NCBI RefSeq assembly: GCF_003590715.1
Contig: NZ_QQVY01000001.1
Location: 620,001 to 684,000 of the forward strand
Source of the DNA: Paracoccus sp. JM45
GTDB taxonomy: Bacteria; Pseudomonadota; Alphaproteobacteria; Rhodobacterales; Rhodobacteraceae
Direction: 5' to 3'
Length of the DNA stretch: 64,000 bases
In this document: positions 53,596-63,369 of the stretch, piece after piece
Numbering within the stretch: position 1 is the stretch's first letter
Layout of the letters: each line of letters opens with the position of its first letter
Program-made: the position numbers and the translations under genes
Notes under the pieces: generated by a model
What the model was told of the DNA's origin: nothing
What the model saw: the letters and a program-made list of their open reading frames with translations, nothing else
Database searches by the model: none

Positions 53596-53829
53596 TCAAT
53601 CCTCGCCTTCATACAGGCTGATGGGCTGTCCGGGCATGATCGTGCTGATCGCATGCTTATAGACCAGCTGCGACTGCCCATCGCGGCGCAGCAGCACACA
53701 GAAATTATCGAACCAGGTGATGACGCCCTGCAGTTTGACGCCATTAATCAGGAAAATGGTGACTGGCACCTTTGCCTTGCGGACATGGTTCAGGAATGCG
53801 TCCTGCAGGTTCTGCTTGTCGCCAGCCAT
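53596..53829 (-). CDS. hfq: RNA chaperone Hfq
   Basis: Sm-like hexamer that pairs small RNAs with mRNAs. The 77-residue product has [20 protein letters not shown] (Sm1) and the Sm2 motif [16 protein letters not shown] at 53829 gives the usual short form; the open frame to 53931 adds residues unlike Hfq. It is adjacent to hflX and has a candidate promoter of its own at 53868. Confidence 0.97.
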   Translation of the reverse strand: MAGDKQNLQDAFLNHVRKAKVPVTIFLINGVKLQGVITWFDNFCVLLRRDGQSQLVYKHAISTIMPGQPISLYEGED

Positions 53830-53867
53830 TTGTTTTCGTCCGTTTTTCACTGTCCCCGTCCAGACAA

Positions 53868-53896
53868 CATCTAGGGCGTTGTGACACCCCATGCAA
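53868..53896 (-). promoter_or_regulatory. Candidate hfq-hflX promoter
   Basis: On the minus strand TTGCAT (53896-53891), 17 bases, TAGATG (53873-53868). The start would be near 53860, leaving a leader of about 30 bases before hfq. It resembles the tRNA-Ala promoter in its TTGCA -35 box and 17-base spacing. Confidence 0.5.
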
Positions 53897-53949
53897 GCGC
53901 GTGACATTTTGCTGACGGCCAAGGTCAACATTTAGGCCACACCCCCGCG

Positions 53950-55581
53950 TTATTTCCGCCAGAATTCCGGTGAAAACAGCGCCAGAACGGCCAGAGTCTC
54001 GATTCTGCCAAGGATCATGGCAAAGGCAAGTACCACTTTTGTAAAGGCAGGCAGGCCTGACCATCCTTCCCACGGGGCCGATGCGATGCCTGCGCTGGCC
54101 TCGAACGCGGGCGTCAGGGGGATGACCGCGGCCAGCGGGCCGGTGTTCGTCAGGGCAGCAATGGACAGGATGGTCGCGGTTTCGAATTCGATGGCATGGA
54201 TCGACACCAAGGTGACAACCGCAGCAATCGACATAGCAAACAGCATGAAAAAGATAAACGCCAGATAGGCGCCTTCGCGGCGCAAACGGCGGGCAATCCG
54301 CCCCCCGCCCGAAACCGAGCTGGGGTGGATGATCCGTTCCATCTCGCGTTCGCCGTGGCGGGCAAGGGCATAGACGCGCAGCAATTTTACGCCGCCTGCC
54401 GTGGTGGCAATCCCGCCGCCCATCATCGCCAGTCCCGCCAGGATCAACCCCGGTGCACCCAGGCCCGACCACGCCCGCGCACCCTGCCAATCAACCGAAT
54501 TCCACCCCGTCGTCGTCAGATAGCTGAGGGCGTTGAACATCACCCCCCACATCGCCGACAGACCATTGGCGATATCACGCAGCCCCAAAGGCATCTGCGG
54601 CCCTGCGCTGGCCACATCGATCGCCCCAAGAAAATGGCGCAGGAACAGCACCACCGTGACCACCAGCACCATGGCTGCGGCCAGTTGCAGTTCGGGATCC
54701 TCGCGCAGTTTTTCGGTGGCACGCAATTCACTGCCCCCCGGCCAGAAACGGCGTGACAGGGCGGGCAGCAGAAAGACGAAAATCAGCATTTCACCCGCAA
54801 CGCCGGACAGTTCGCCGGTCTGGCCAAGGACAGGGGAAATACCCGATGTGGACAGGGTGCCCATCGCGCGGGTCAGCGCCACAAATGCGGGGTCGCCCAG
54901 CAACAGCAGGCCGATCCACAGAACCAGCGTCAGCGCCCCGTAAAGCGGGCCGACCTGCATGGCCGCGCGGACCAGACGCACACTGGGGTCAGAGGTGCGG
55001 CTGGCATGGCGCGGGTCCGACAGATGCGACACCGGCCCGCGCGGGTCAGATGATTTCGGCAATTGCTGCACGAATTCGTCGCGGCCATAGGGGCTGGACA
55101 TAATCTCGAACCCGCCGACACGCAGGGGCGCAAGAATGGCCACAGCCGACACCAGCACGAAAAATCCCCCCATCCAGCCGACCACAGACCGCCACAGATG
55201 CAGCGGTGCAGGCAAAAGATCCGCCGAATAGAGCGAGGCCCCCGTCGTGGTCAGCGACGACACCATTTCCCACCATGCGTTGAAAAATCCGGTGTCGGGC
55301 AGGCTTTCGGCAAAGGGCAGCGCCATCAGCAGCGGCAGCAGCCCGAAGACCCCCAGCATCGTCAACAGCGTTTCGCGCGACCGCTGCGGGCGGGGGTTGG
55401 CATGGGTTGCGACCCCGATCAATCCGCAGAAAGTCAGGATGAACAGGGCCGCATAGAAAAACGTCCGTGCGATGGCCGCATCCCCCGTCACCGACGCGAA
55501 AGAGGCCGGAACCAGCATCGTCAGCGCGACAATCCCGCTTAGCAGAATCATAAGCGGCAGGCGTTGGAGGATGCGGATCAT
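53950..55581 (-). CDS. trkH: Trk potassium uptake membrane subunit TrkH
   Basis: K+ channel-like subunit. The 543-residue product has four MPM repeats; the selectivity-filter loops read TTTGASLYS, TLSTSGISP, LTTTGWNSV and TNTGPLA. A long cytoplasmic insert around residues 165-200 (SSPYGRDEFVQQLPKSSDPR) is specific to this type. Lies 9 bases downstream of trkA on the same strand. Confidence 0.93.
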   Translation of the reverse strand: MIRILQRLPLMILLSGIVALTMLVPASFASVTGDAAIARTFFYAALFILTFCGLIGVATHANPRPQRSRETLLTMLGVFGLLPLLMALPFAESLPDTGFFNAWWEMVSSLTTTGASLYSADLLPAPLHLWRSVVGWMGGFFVLVSAVAILAPLRVGGFEIMSSPYGRDEFVQQLPKSSDPRGPVSHLSDPRHASRTSDPSVRLVRAAMQVGPLYGALTLVLWIGLLLLGDPAFVALTRAMGTLSTSGISPVLGQTGELSGVAGEMLIFVFLLPALSRRFWPGGSELRATEKLREDPELQLAAAMVLVVTVVLFLRHFLGAIDVASAGPQMPLGLRDIANGLSAMWGVMFNALSYLTTTGWNSVDWQGARAWSGLGAPGLILAGLAMMGGGIATTAGGVKLLRVYALARHGEREMERIIHPSSVSGGGRIARRLRREGAYLAFIFFMLFAMSIAAVVTLVSIHAIEFETATILSIAALTNTGPLAAVIPLTPAFEASAGIASAPWEGWSGLPAFTKVVLAFAMILGRIETLAVLALFSPEFWRK

Positions 55582-55590
55582 GGCGCGCCC

Positions 55591-56967
55591 CTAGAAGAAA
55601 TCGATCGAAACTTGCAGCAGGCGTTCGACCTCATGGACATCTTTGGTCATGGCAAAGATCAGGACGATGTCGCCTTCCTCGATGCGGGTATCGGCCATCG
55701 GTCTGATCACCTTATCGCCCTTGCGGACACCGCCCAGCAGCGCCCCTTCGGGGAATTCGATATCACGGATCGCGCGGCCCGACATGGGGCTGGTGGACAG
55801 GACCTGCGCCTCCATCACCTCAGCCTCGGCATCGCCGACGGAATAGATGTCGCGCACACGGCCATGGCGGATATGGCGCAGAATGGTCGACACCGTCGTG
55901 GCACGCGGGTTGATATAGGCGTCGATGTCCAGCGCGCCCATCAAAGGCACCAGCGTCGGGTCGTTGATCAACGCGATGGCCATCTTGGCCCCCGCCTGTT
56001 TGGCACGGACCGAGGCAAGGATGTTTGTCTTGTCATCATCCGTTACAGCCAGCACGGCATCCGCCTGCGGCACGCCGGCTTCTTCCAACAGTTCTGCCGA
56101 CAAGCCGTCACCGTTCAGGACAATTGTCCGCTCCAACCTGTCGGCGGCGAATTCGGCGCGATAACGGTCGCGTTCAATCAGCTTGGCACGAATCCGGTCG
56201 GGGCGGTTTTCCAGCGCCTGCGCCACCGCGAGACCGACATTGCCCGCGCCGATGATCGTCAGGCGTTCCTGTTTTTGTGGTGGCTTGCCGAAGATATCCA
56301 GCGTGCGGGCCACGTCATCGACATGGCTGAAGATATAGATCTGGTCATGGGCGAACAGCTGATCGCCCGCTACAGGAACGAACAAGCGTCCTTCGCGGCG
56401 AACACCGGCAACAATGGCGCGCAGGCTGGAAAACAGTTCCGTCAGCTGGCGCAGCGGCGTGTTCAGTGCGGGACAATCGGGTTCAAGGTCGATGCCAAGC
56501 ATATGGATCTTGCCGTCCATGAAGGTTTCGACATCAAAGGTCGAGGGCGCGGACAAGCGTTGCAGCGCCGACAGCGCCACCTCGCGTTCGGGGCTGATGA
56601 CAACGTCGATGGGCAGATGTTCGGTGCGGTAAAGATCGGAATAGATCGCATCCAGATAGGCCCCGCTGCGCAGGCGGGCAATCTTGCGCGGCACCTGAAA
56701 CACGGAATGGGCCACCTGACAGGTGACCATATTCACCTCGTCCGAATGGGTCGCGGCGATGATCAGATCGGCGTCCCGCGCACCTGCACGGTCCAGCACA
56801 TCGGGGTGGCTGGCAAAACCGGTCACACCCTGAACGTCCAGCGCGTCGGTCGCGCGGCGAATCAGGTCGGGGTTATTGTCGATGACGGTGACATCGTTCC
56901 GTTCACCCGACAGGTGCCGCGCAATCTGCCAGCCGACCTGTCCGGCCCCGCAAATGATGATTTTCAT
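55591..56967 (-). CDS. trkA: Trk potassium uptake NAD-binding subunit TrkA
   Basis: Regulatory ring of the Trk K+ system. Two RCK units: the first with MKIIICGAGQVGWQIARHLS and the second with RLTIIGAGNVGLAVAQALEN, each a Rossmann GxGxxG, plus a TrkA-C domain after each. The 458-residue length from ATG 56967 is exact for the family; the open frame to 57042 is not conserved. It follows ntrX by about 100 bases, the standard alphaproteobacterial order. Confidence 0.95.
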   Translation of the reverse strand: MKIIICGAGQVGWQIARHLSGERNDVTVIDNNPDLIRRATDALDVQGVTGFASHPDVLDRAGARDADLIIAATHSDEVNMVTCQVAHSVFQVPRKIARLRSGAYLDAIYSDLYRTEHLPIDVVISPEREVALSALQRLSAPSTFDVETFMDGKIHMLGIDLEPDCPALNTPLRQLTELFSSLRAIVAGVRREGRLFVPVAGDQLFAHDQIYIFSHVDDVARTLDIFGKPPQKQERLTIIGAGNVGLAVAQALENRPDRIRAKLIERDRYRAEFAADRLERTIVLNGDGLSAELLEEAGVPQADAVLAVTDDDKTNILASVRAKQAGAKMAIALINDPTLVPLMGALDIDAYINPRATTVSTILRHIRHGRVRDIYSVGDAEAEVMEAQVLSTSPMSGRAIRDIEFPEGALLGGVRKGDKVIRPMADTRIEEGDIVLIFAMTKDVHEVERLLQVSIDFF

Positions 56968-57069
56968 CCACAGCCCTCTTGCCGTCCGCGCCCGATCTGG
57001 GGGCGCAATCCCCTGCCTATGACGGGGCGGTGGCGCATGCAAGCACCACTGCCCCGAAGCATCACGGCA

Positions 57070-58461
57070 TTACTTGCCCATGATCATGTCTTCATCGCTG
57101 CGCATGCCGCCGACAACGCCCAAGGATTTCAGCTTGCGATGCAATGCGCTGCGTTCCATTCCGACGAATTGCGCGGTGCGGCTGATATTGCCGCCAAAGC
57201 GGTTGATCTGGGCCACCAGATATTCGCGTTCGAACATCTCGCGGGCTTCGCGCAGGGCCATGGCGGTGACTTGGGGGCCAAGGCTCAGCGCCTCGGTATT
57301 GTCGGGGGTGGCACCTTGGGGTTCCAGCTCGCAGGGTTGGATCGGGCCGGTTTCCTCGGCCAGAATCAGCACGCGTTCGATCACATTACGCAGCTGGCGG
57401 ATGTTGCCGGGCCAGCGCATGGATTGCAGCGCGGCCACCGTATCTTCGGGCAGATCGCGCGGGGTCAGACCCTGTGTGGTGTGGAACTGGTCGATGAAAT
57501 GCCGCGCCAGAATCGCCACATCCTCGCGCCGTTCGGCAAGCGAGGGGACGGCCAAGGGCACTACGTTCAGCCGGTCGAACAATTCCTGACGGAAGCGCCC
57601 TGCGGAGATTTCGGCCACCAGATCGCGGTTGGTCGATGACAGCACACGAAGATCGACGCGCACGCGATCCGCGCCCCCTGCCCGCACGAATTGCTGTTCG
57701 GTCAGCACGCGCAGGATCTTGGGCTGGGTGCCCAGAGGCATATCGCCCACTTCGTCGAAATAGATGATGCCCCCATGCGCCTGTTCCAGCAGGCCAGGCT
57801 CGATCCCGCGTTCAGGGGATTCGCGGCCAAACAGGACCTCCTCCATCCGTTCGGGTTCGATGGTGGCGCAGGGCACGGTGATGAACGGGGCCGATGTACG
57901 CGGGCTGTGGGCGTGGATATAGCGCGCGGCCATTTCCTTGCCCGTGCCCGGTTCGCCCGCCAGCATCACGCGGCCATTCGACCGCGACACCTTATCCAAC
58001 CCGTCGCGCAACCGTTTGAAGGCAACCGAATGGCCCAGCATTTCGGTGGCTTTGTCACCACCACGGCGCAGGCTGCTGTTTTCCCGACGCAGGCGGCTGG
58101 TTTCCATTGCGCGATTGATGACGACCATCAACTGGTCGATGTTGAACGGCTTTTCGATGAAATCATAGGCGCCCTGCTTGATGGCCGCGACCGCGATTTC
58201 GATATTGCCATGCCCCGAAATGATGATCACCGGCACATCGGGATTGTTGCGCTTGACCTGTTTCAGGATGTCGATCCCGTCCATGCGGCTGTCTTTCAGC
58301 CAGATGTCCAGAATCATCAACGAAGGTTCCTGTTCGTTCATGGCCGCCACCGCCTCGTCAGAGTTGGCAGCCAGTCGGGTTTCGAAACCTTCGTCTTTCA
58401 GAATGTCCGCGATCAGTTCGCGGATGTCCCGTTCGTCATCGACGATCAGAATATCGCTCAT
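57070..58461 (-). CDS. ntrX: Response regulator NtrX, AAA+ type lacking GAFTGA
   Basis: Partner of NtrY in nitrogen and redox control. The 463-residue product has a receiver domain (phospho-acceptor D52), an AAA+ domain with Walker A GEPGTGKEMAARYIH and Walker B GGIIYFDEVGDMP, and a Fis-type HTH, ISRTAQFVGMERSALHRKL. In place of the sigma-54-contacting GAFTGA loop it has GRESPERGIEPGLLEQ, so activation of sigma-54 promoters is unlikely, as reported for related NtrX proteins. ATGA overlap with ntrY. Confidence 0.94.
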   Translation of the reverse strand: MSDILIVDDERDIRELIADILKDEGFETRLAANSDEAVAAMNEQEPSLMILDIWLKDSRMDGIDILKQVKRNNPDVPVIIISGHGNIEIAVAAIKQGAYDFIEKPFNIDQLMVVINRAMETSRLRRENSSLRRGGDKATEMLGHSVAFKRLRDGLDKVSRSNGRVMLAGEPGTGKEMAARYIHAHSPRTSAPFITVPCATIEPERMEEVLFGRESPERGIEPGLLEQAHGGIIYFDEVGDMPLGTQPKILRVLTEQQFVRAGGADRVRVDLRVLSSTNRDLVAEISAGRFRQELFDRLNVVPLAVPSLAERREDVAILARHFIDQFHTTQGLTPRDLPEDTVAALQSMRWPGNIRQLRNVIERVLILAEETGPIQPCELEPQGATPDNTEALSLGPQVTAMALREAREMFEREYLVAQINRFGGNISRTAQFVGMERSALHRKLKSLGVVGGMRSDEDMIMGK

Positions 58462-60728
58462 AGTGTCGCCTCGTCTTTTTCTTGTCTGCTCTTGCGTTGG
58501 GGCGCGCGCAGCGGGTGCCGCTCCCGTGGCAGCCGGATCTCGGCCATGGCGCCCGGCCTGTCGGGCGCATCCGTCAGGGACAGGCTGCCGCCATGTTCCT
58601 CGACGATCTTCTTGACGATGGGCAGGCCAAGGCCGGTGCCTTGGCTTTTCATCGTGACATAGGGTTCGAACAGCCGCGTCCGGTCGGCAGGCAACCCCGA
58701 GCCATTATCGGTGATCCGCATGCACACCAGTTCAGGCTGCAATTCCATCTGCACACGGATGCGCGGCTGGAAGGTGCCGGCTTCGGCCTTGGCGCGTTCC
58801 TCGACCGCCTCGCCCGCGTTTTTCAGCAGGTTGGTCAGAGCCTGACGCAGCATGCCGCCGTCGCAATCGACAATGACCGGTTCGTCGGGGATATCGACGA
58901 TCAGCGCGTCGTTCAGCGCATCCTGCTGCAACAGCACGACATCGCGCAGCAGTGCTGCCATATCGGTCTCGGCGCGGTCGGGTTCGGGCATGCGGGCAAA
59001 GCGGCTGAATTCATCGACGATGCGACGCAGATCGCCTGTCTGGCGGATGATCACATCGGTGTATTGTTCCAGCGCGGCCCGTTCCGCATCCGGTGCCAAT
59101 GGTCCGAATTTGCGGCGGATGCGTTCGGCTGACAGCTGGATCGGGGTCAGCGGGTTCTTGATTTCATGCGCCACGCGGCGGGCGACATCCCCCCATGCGG
59201 CCATGCGTTGGGCACTGACCAGTTCGGTGACATCATCAAAGGCGACCACAAAACCCTCCAATGCGCCATCGGCGGTGCGACGCACAGCCATGCGGACCAG
59301 CAGGCTTTCATTGCGGCCTTCGCGGATGATGCGGACTTCGTCCTGAATTGTCTCGGCAACCGATCCCGACAGGCGGTCGAACAAGGGGGCGAATTCCGGC
59401 ACCGCCTGTGACAACAGTGCGTCAATATCGCCCTTGGCATCCAGCCCTAACAAACGAGAGGCCGAGCGGTTGACGAAGTCGATTTCCCCCGCCGCATCCA
59501 GCCCGATGACCCCCGATGTGACCGAGGTCAGAACGTTGTCGAACAACCGCCGCTGTTCGTCGCTGATGCGATAGCTTTCGATCAGTTCCTCGCGTTGCGT
59601 TTTCAGCTGGCGGGTCATGCGGTTAAAGGACTGCCCAAGCGTCTGGATTTCATCGCCGGTTTTGGGTTCGGGGATTTGCAGGTCCAGATTGCCCTGCCCG
59701 ACCTGTTCGCTGGCCCGCGCCAGCAGCCCGATCGGGCGCGACAGGCGGCTGGCAAACCAAAGGCCCAGCCAGATCGCCGCCGCCACCAGCAGCAGCGCAA
59801 ATCCCAGATAGACCAGCGAAAACTCCAGTAGAACCTGCGAACGCATCTCCTCCAGCTGGCGGTAATCGCCGACGGTGGCGCGGGTGTCATCCAGCAGGCC
59901 CAGCAGGCTGCCGTCGACATCGCGCGTCACATAAAGATAGCGGTCGGCCAAAGGGGGCAGTGCGACAAGGGCGCGGAATTCGTCGTTATCCCAATCCTCG
60001 ATCAGGGTCAGGCCTTCGGATTGGGCAAGGTCCAGCTGGTCACTGGTAGGCGCTTCGTACCAGAACAGATAGCTTCGTTCGCCGCGGGCGCGGATTTCAC
60101 CGGCGCCGTTGATGATATAAGCCTCGCGCAGGCCGCGCTGGATCAGGCCCTGACCCTGCGCCAGCAACTGGCGCATTTCGCCGTCCTGAATCAGCGGGTT
60201 CGCCCGACCGGCCTGTGTCAGAACACCGGCCAAGGCACGGGCATCCTGCGACAGGTCGCTGCGGTGTTCGGCCTGATAGGCCTCGGCTGCGGCCTGCGAT
60301 GTGGTGACGACCTGCTGCACGCGGTCGGAAAACCAACCCTCCAGCCCGATATTGACCAGAAAGCCTGCGAACAGCGCGACCAGAACCGTCGGCACCAGCG
60401 CCAGTCCACCAAAGATCAGCACCAAACGGCCATGCAGCTTCGAAGCGGGACCCGACCTACGGCGCACCGAAATCAGGCGGGCCATACGGGCGACGATGAA
60501 ACCGATCAGGACAAGCAGATAGGACAGATCGGCCAGCAGGATCATCCGCAGGGTTTCGCCCTGCATCTTGCGGTCGAAGGGTCCCATGACAATCAATGTG
60601 GCAATGGCCAGCACGACGCCGGTCAGGGTAATGCCCAAAGTCAAAGACCATCGCCATTGGCGTGGCAATCGGATACGGGCCAGCCTGTCCCAGCTAAGCC
60701 CTGATATCAGGCCTGTCATAACCCCCAC
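58458..60728 (-). CDS. ntrY: Sensor histidine kinase NtrY
   Basis: Membrane kinase of the NtrYX system. The 756-residue product has three or more membrane helices with a periplasmic region (residues about 120-300), a HAMP domain (RLSRPIGLLARASEQVGQGN), a PAS domain (VIGLDAAGEIDFVNRSASRL), the phospho-His in RVAHEIKNPLTPIQLSAERI, and the ATPase G box GTGLGLPIVKKIVEEHGG. GTG 60728 or ATG 60719 could be the start. A 65-base gap separates it from ntrC. Confidence 0.94.
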   Translation of the reverse strand: MGVMTGLISGLSWDRLARIRLPRQWRWSLTLGITLTGVVLAIATLIVMGPFDRKMQGETLRMILLADLSYLLVLIGFIVARMARLISVRRRSGPASKLHGRLVLIFGGLALVPTVLVALFAGFLVNIGLEGWFSDRVQQVVTTSQAAAEAYQAEHRSDLSQDARALAGVLTQAGRANPLIQDGEMRQLLAQGQGLIQRGLREAYIINGAGEIRARGERSYLFWYEAPTSDQLDLAQSEGLTLIEDWDNDEFRALVALPPLADRYLYVTRDVDGSLLGLLDDTRATVGDYRQLEEMRSQVLLEFSLVYLGFALLLVAAAIWLGLWFASRLSRPIGLLARASEQVGQGNLDLQIPEPKTGDEIQTLGQSFNRMTRQLKTQREELIESYRISDEQRRLFDNVLTSVTSGVIGLDAAGEIDFVNRSASRLLGLDAKGDIDALLSQAVPEFAPLFDRLSGSVAETIQDEVRIIREGRNESLLVRMAVRRTADGALEGFVVAFDDVTELVSAQRMAAWGDVARRVAHEIKNPLTPIQLSAERIRRKFGPLAPDAERAALEQYTDVIIRQTGDLRRIVDEFSRFARMPEPDRAETDMAALLRDVVLLQQDALNDALIVDIPDEPVIVDCDGGMLRQALTNLLKNAGEAVEERAKAEAGTFQPRIRVQMELQPELVCMRITDNGSGLPADRTRLFEPYVTMKSQGTGLGLPIVKKIVEEHGGSLSLTDAPDRPGAMAEIRLPRERHPLRAPQRKSRQEKDEATL

Positions 60729-60793
60729 TCGCCGTCTGCGCGGCTTTGATTGGCGGGCAGCGCGTGACCTTTGCGCTGCGCCATGTGGCGGTT

Positions 60794-62245
60794 TTACATC
60801 AGTTTGCGACGCCGTGTCACCTCGATATTCAGCTCGGTCAGTTTCTTACGCAGGGTATTGCGGTTAATTCCCAGCAGATCGGCGCAACGCAGCTGGTTTC
60901 CGCCGGTCGCATCCAGCGCGACCTGCAGCAAAGGCCGCTCGACCTCGCGCAGGATGCGGTCATACAACCCCGGAGGCGGCAGCGCGTCCCCATGCAGATC
61001 GAAGTAACGCTGCAGATGTGATTCCACCGAATCCGACAGACGCGAACTGTTCGAGGGTGCAGGCGCTGCCCCCGCAGGTTCGGGCATGGGCGGGGCGGAC
61101 ATGCTGACGGGCGCGGGACTTGCGCTGCGTCCGCTGTTGGATTGCTGGCTAAGGGCTTCGCGCATTTCTGCGCTGTTGATGGTCAGGCCGCTGGCGGTCA
61201 GGGCCAGACGGCGCATCATGTTTTCCAGTTCGCGCACGTTGCCGGGAAAAGGATGGGCGCGCAGCATCGATGCCGCATCATCCGACAGTTCGCGTTCGGG
61301 CAACCCGTGTGCCACCGCGCGTGCCAGAAGATGCGCGGCCAGCGGCAGGATGTCATCGACGCGGGCGCGCAAAGGCGGCACGCTGACGGTGACACCGGCC
61401 AGACGGTAATACAAATCCGACCGCAACCGTCCGCTGCTGACATCGGCCTGCGGATCGGCACCGGTGGTCGTTACGATCCGCGGGGCGCTGGTGCGGTCGG
61501 GACCTGATTCCATCACCTCGATCATGCCGATCAGACGGGCTTGTGCGGCAGGGTCAAAACCGGCGGGGTTTTCGATGATGATGGTGCCGCCACGGGCCTT
61601 GTCGACGGCGCGGGCAATCGCATCCTCGCCCGCATCGGCCGAGGTCAGGAAGGCCAGCCCTTGATCACGGCGGTCCGAAAGTTCGTGGAAAGACCGCGCG
61701 ATGGTGGTTTTGCCGACCCCCGCCTCGCCCGCGATGATCACCGGCAGGTCGGCGTTCAGCACCCGTGCCACCATCCGGAACAGCGCCTGCATCGAGGGCG
61801 CATGACCGATCAGCGGCATGGCCGGATCAGCCGCCTCGCGCGGGGTGGGCAAGGGTTCGGGCAGCGGGTCCGATTTGCGCGGACGACGCGACAGGGCCTG
61901 ATTGGCCTTGGTCATCAGGTCCGGCAGATCAAAGGGCTTGGGCAGATATTCGAAAGCCTCTGCCTCGGTCGCGCGGATGGCGGTGACGATGGTGTTCTGC
62001 GCGGAAATGACGATAACCGGCAGGTCGGGGCGTGCCTCGCGGATGGCGGGGATGCGGTCGATACCATTACCGTCGGGCATCATCACGTCGGTGATGACCA
62101 GATCGCCGCGGCCTTCCTCGACCCATTTGGACAATTGGGCAAGGCTGCCCGTTGCATGAACGCGACACCCCGCGCGTGTCAGCGCCTGCGTCAGCACGGT
62201 GCGGATTGTGCGGTCATCGTCAGCGATCAGAACGGTTCCGTCCAT
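60794..62245 (-). CDS. ntrC: Nitrogen regulator NtrC, form lacking GAFTGA
   Basis: Response regulator of the NtrBC system. Receiver with D53, AAA+ domain with P-loop GEAGVGKTTIARS, and a Fis HTH at the end (GGNQLRCADLLGINRNTLRK). The AAA+ region has no GAFTGA and its Walker B site is GGTIIIENPAGF, with Asn where the second acidic residue should be. This is the Rhodobacter-type NtrC, which in R. capsulatus works with the housekeeping sigma factor. A Pro/Ser/Ala-rich linker of about 45 residues separates AAA+ and HTH. Confidence 0.94.
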   Translation of the reverse strand: MDGTVLIADDDRTIRTVLTQALTRAGCRVHATGSLAQLSKWVEEGRGDLVITDVMMPDGNGIDRIPAIREARPDLPVIVISAQNTIVTAIRATEAEAFEYLPKPFDLPDLMTKANQALSRRPRKSDPLPEPLPTPREAADPAMPLIGHAPSMQALFRMVARVLNADLPVIIAGEAGVGKTTIARSFHELSDRRDQGLAFLTSADAGEDAIARAVDKARGGTIIIENPAGFDPAAQARLIGMIEVMESGPDRTSAPRIVTTTGADPQADVSSGRLRSDLYYRLAGVTVSVPPLRARVDDILPLAAHLLARAVAHGLPERELSDDAASMLRAHPFPGNVRELENMMRRLALTASGLTINSAEMREALSQQSNSGRSASPAPVSMSAPPMPEPAGAAPAPSNSSRLSDSVESHLQRYFDLHGDALPPPGLYDRILREVERPLLQVALDATGGNQLRCADLLGINRNTLRKKLTELNIEVTRRRKLM

Positions 62246-62256
62246 GGGGTCGGTCC

Positions 62257-63369
62257 TTATGCCTTGGGCAGTGAAATGCGAAACACAGTGCGACCGGGGC
62301 GGCTGTCCACGCGGATCAGCGCGCCATGGTCGGTGATGATTTTGCTGACCAGTGCCAGACCCAGTCCCGTGCCGTTTTCACGACCCGACACAAAGGGTTC
62401 GAACACCTGATCGGCGATATTGACGGGAAAGCCCGGTCCGTTGTCCTCGATCTCGATCTGCAGGGGCAAGGGGCGGCCTGTGGGATCGTTGTCATCGGGC
62501 GGCAGGCGCAGCGTGTGGTCATAAAAGCTGCGCAGCTTGATGCAGCCCCCTGCCTTGCCCGACAGCGCCTCGGATGCGTTTTTTACCAGATTCAGACAGA
62601 CCTGCGTCAGCTGGTCGGCATCCGCCAGCGCGGGCGGCAGCGAAGGGTCATAATCTGTGACAATCGCCACATCGCGCCCGAACCCGACGGTCGAGGACCG
62701 GCGCACCTGTTCCAGCACGTCATGCACATTCAGCGCCGCCAGCTTTGGCGCCGAGGTGTCGCCAAAGCGTTCCACCTGTTCCAGCAGGGCAACGATGCGG
62801 CGCGATTCGCTGACGATCATTTCCGCCATTTCCCGATCTTCGGGTGTCGCGTTCATTGCCATCAGTTGTGCGGCACCACGGATGCCCGCCAGCGGGTTCT
62901 TGATTTCATGGGCCAGCATTTCAGACATGCCGATGGCACTGCGCGCAGCACTGCGGACGCTGCGGCTTTGATGCATGCTGTCATCATCTTGCGGAATGAT
63001 CAGGAAAATCACTGCACCGCCGGTATCAGGTGCGGGGGCGGCATGAACGGCAGCGCGGCGGGCCTGATGGCCACCTGCGCGGTCGCCGATCTCGAACCGG
63101 ACAGCGTTTTGATACAATGCCTCGTCGCTGGCCAGAACGCGGCCCATCAGCGGACGCAGGCTGGGGGCGATCCGCAGGCGCGTCGCCATATCATCGCCGT
63201 CCAGCGCCTTCCCCAAAGTCGAGGTGCGCGAGATGTTCAACCAGATTTCCGCCGCATCATTCATCGCGGCAACACGCCCCTTGTCATCCAGAACCAGCGC
63301 CGGCATCGGCAGCGCGTCCAGCCCGGGGCCGGTAGTGGCCTGGATGAAATCCTTGGGGCGGTGGGTCAT
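62257..63369 (-). CDS. ntrB: Nitrogen regulation sensor kinase NtrB
   Basis: Soluble kinase that phosphorylates NtrC under control of PII. The 370-residue product has a PAS domain (residues 15-120), the phospho-histidine H154 in MLAHEIKNPLAGIRGAAQL, and the ATP-binding boxes ending NGTGLGLALVSKIITDHG. No membrane segment. It overlaps dusB by 4 bases and lies 11 bases before ntrC. Confidence 0.95.
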   Translation of the reverse strand: MTHRPKDFIQATTGPGLDALPMPALVLDDKGRVAAMNDAAEIWLNISRTSTLGKALDGDDMATRLRIAPSLRPLMGRVLASDEALYQNAVRFEIGDRAGGHQARRAAVHAAPAPDTGGAVIFLIIPQDDDSMHQSRSVRSAARSAIGMSEMLAHEIKNPLAGIRGAAQLMAMNATPEDREMAEMIVSESRRIVALLEQVERFGDTSAPKLAALNVHDVLEQVRRSSTVGFGRDVAIVTDYDPSLPPALADADQLTQVCLNLVKNASEALSGKAGGCIKLRSFYDHTLRLPPDDNDPTGRPLPLQIEIEDNGPGFPVNIADQVFEPFVSGRENGTGLGLALVSKIITDHGALIRVDSRPGRTVFRISLPKA

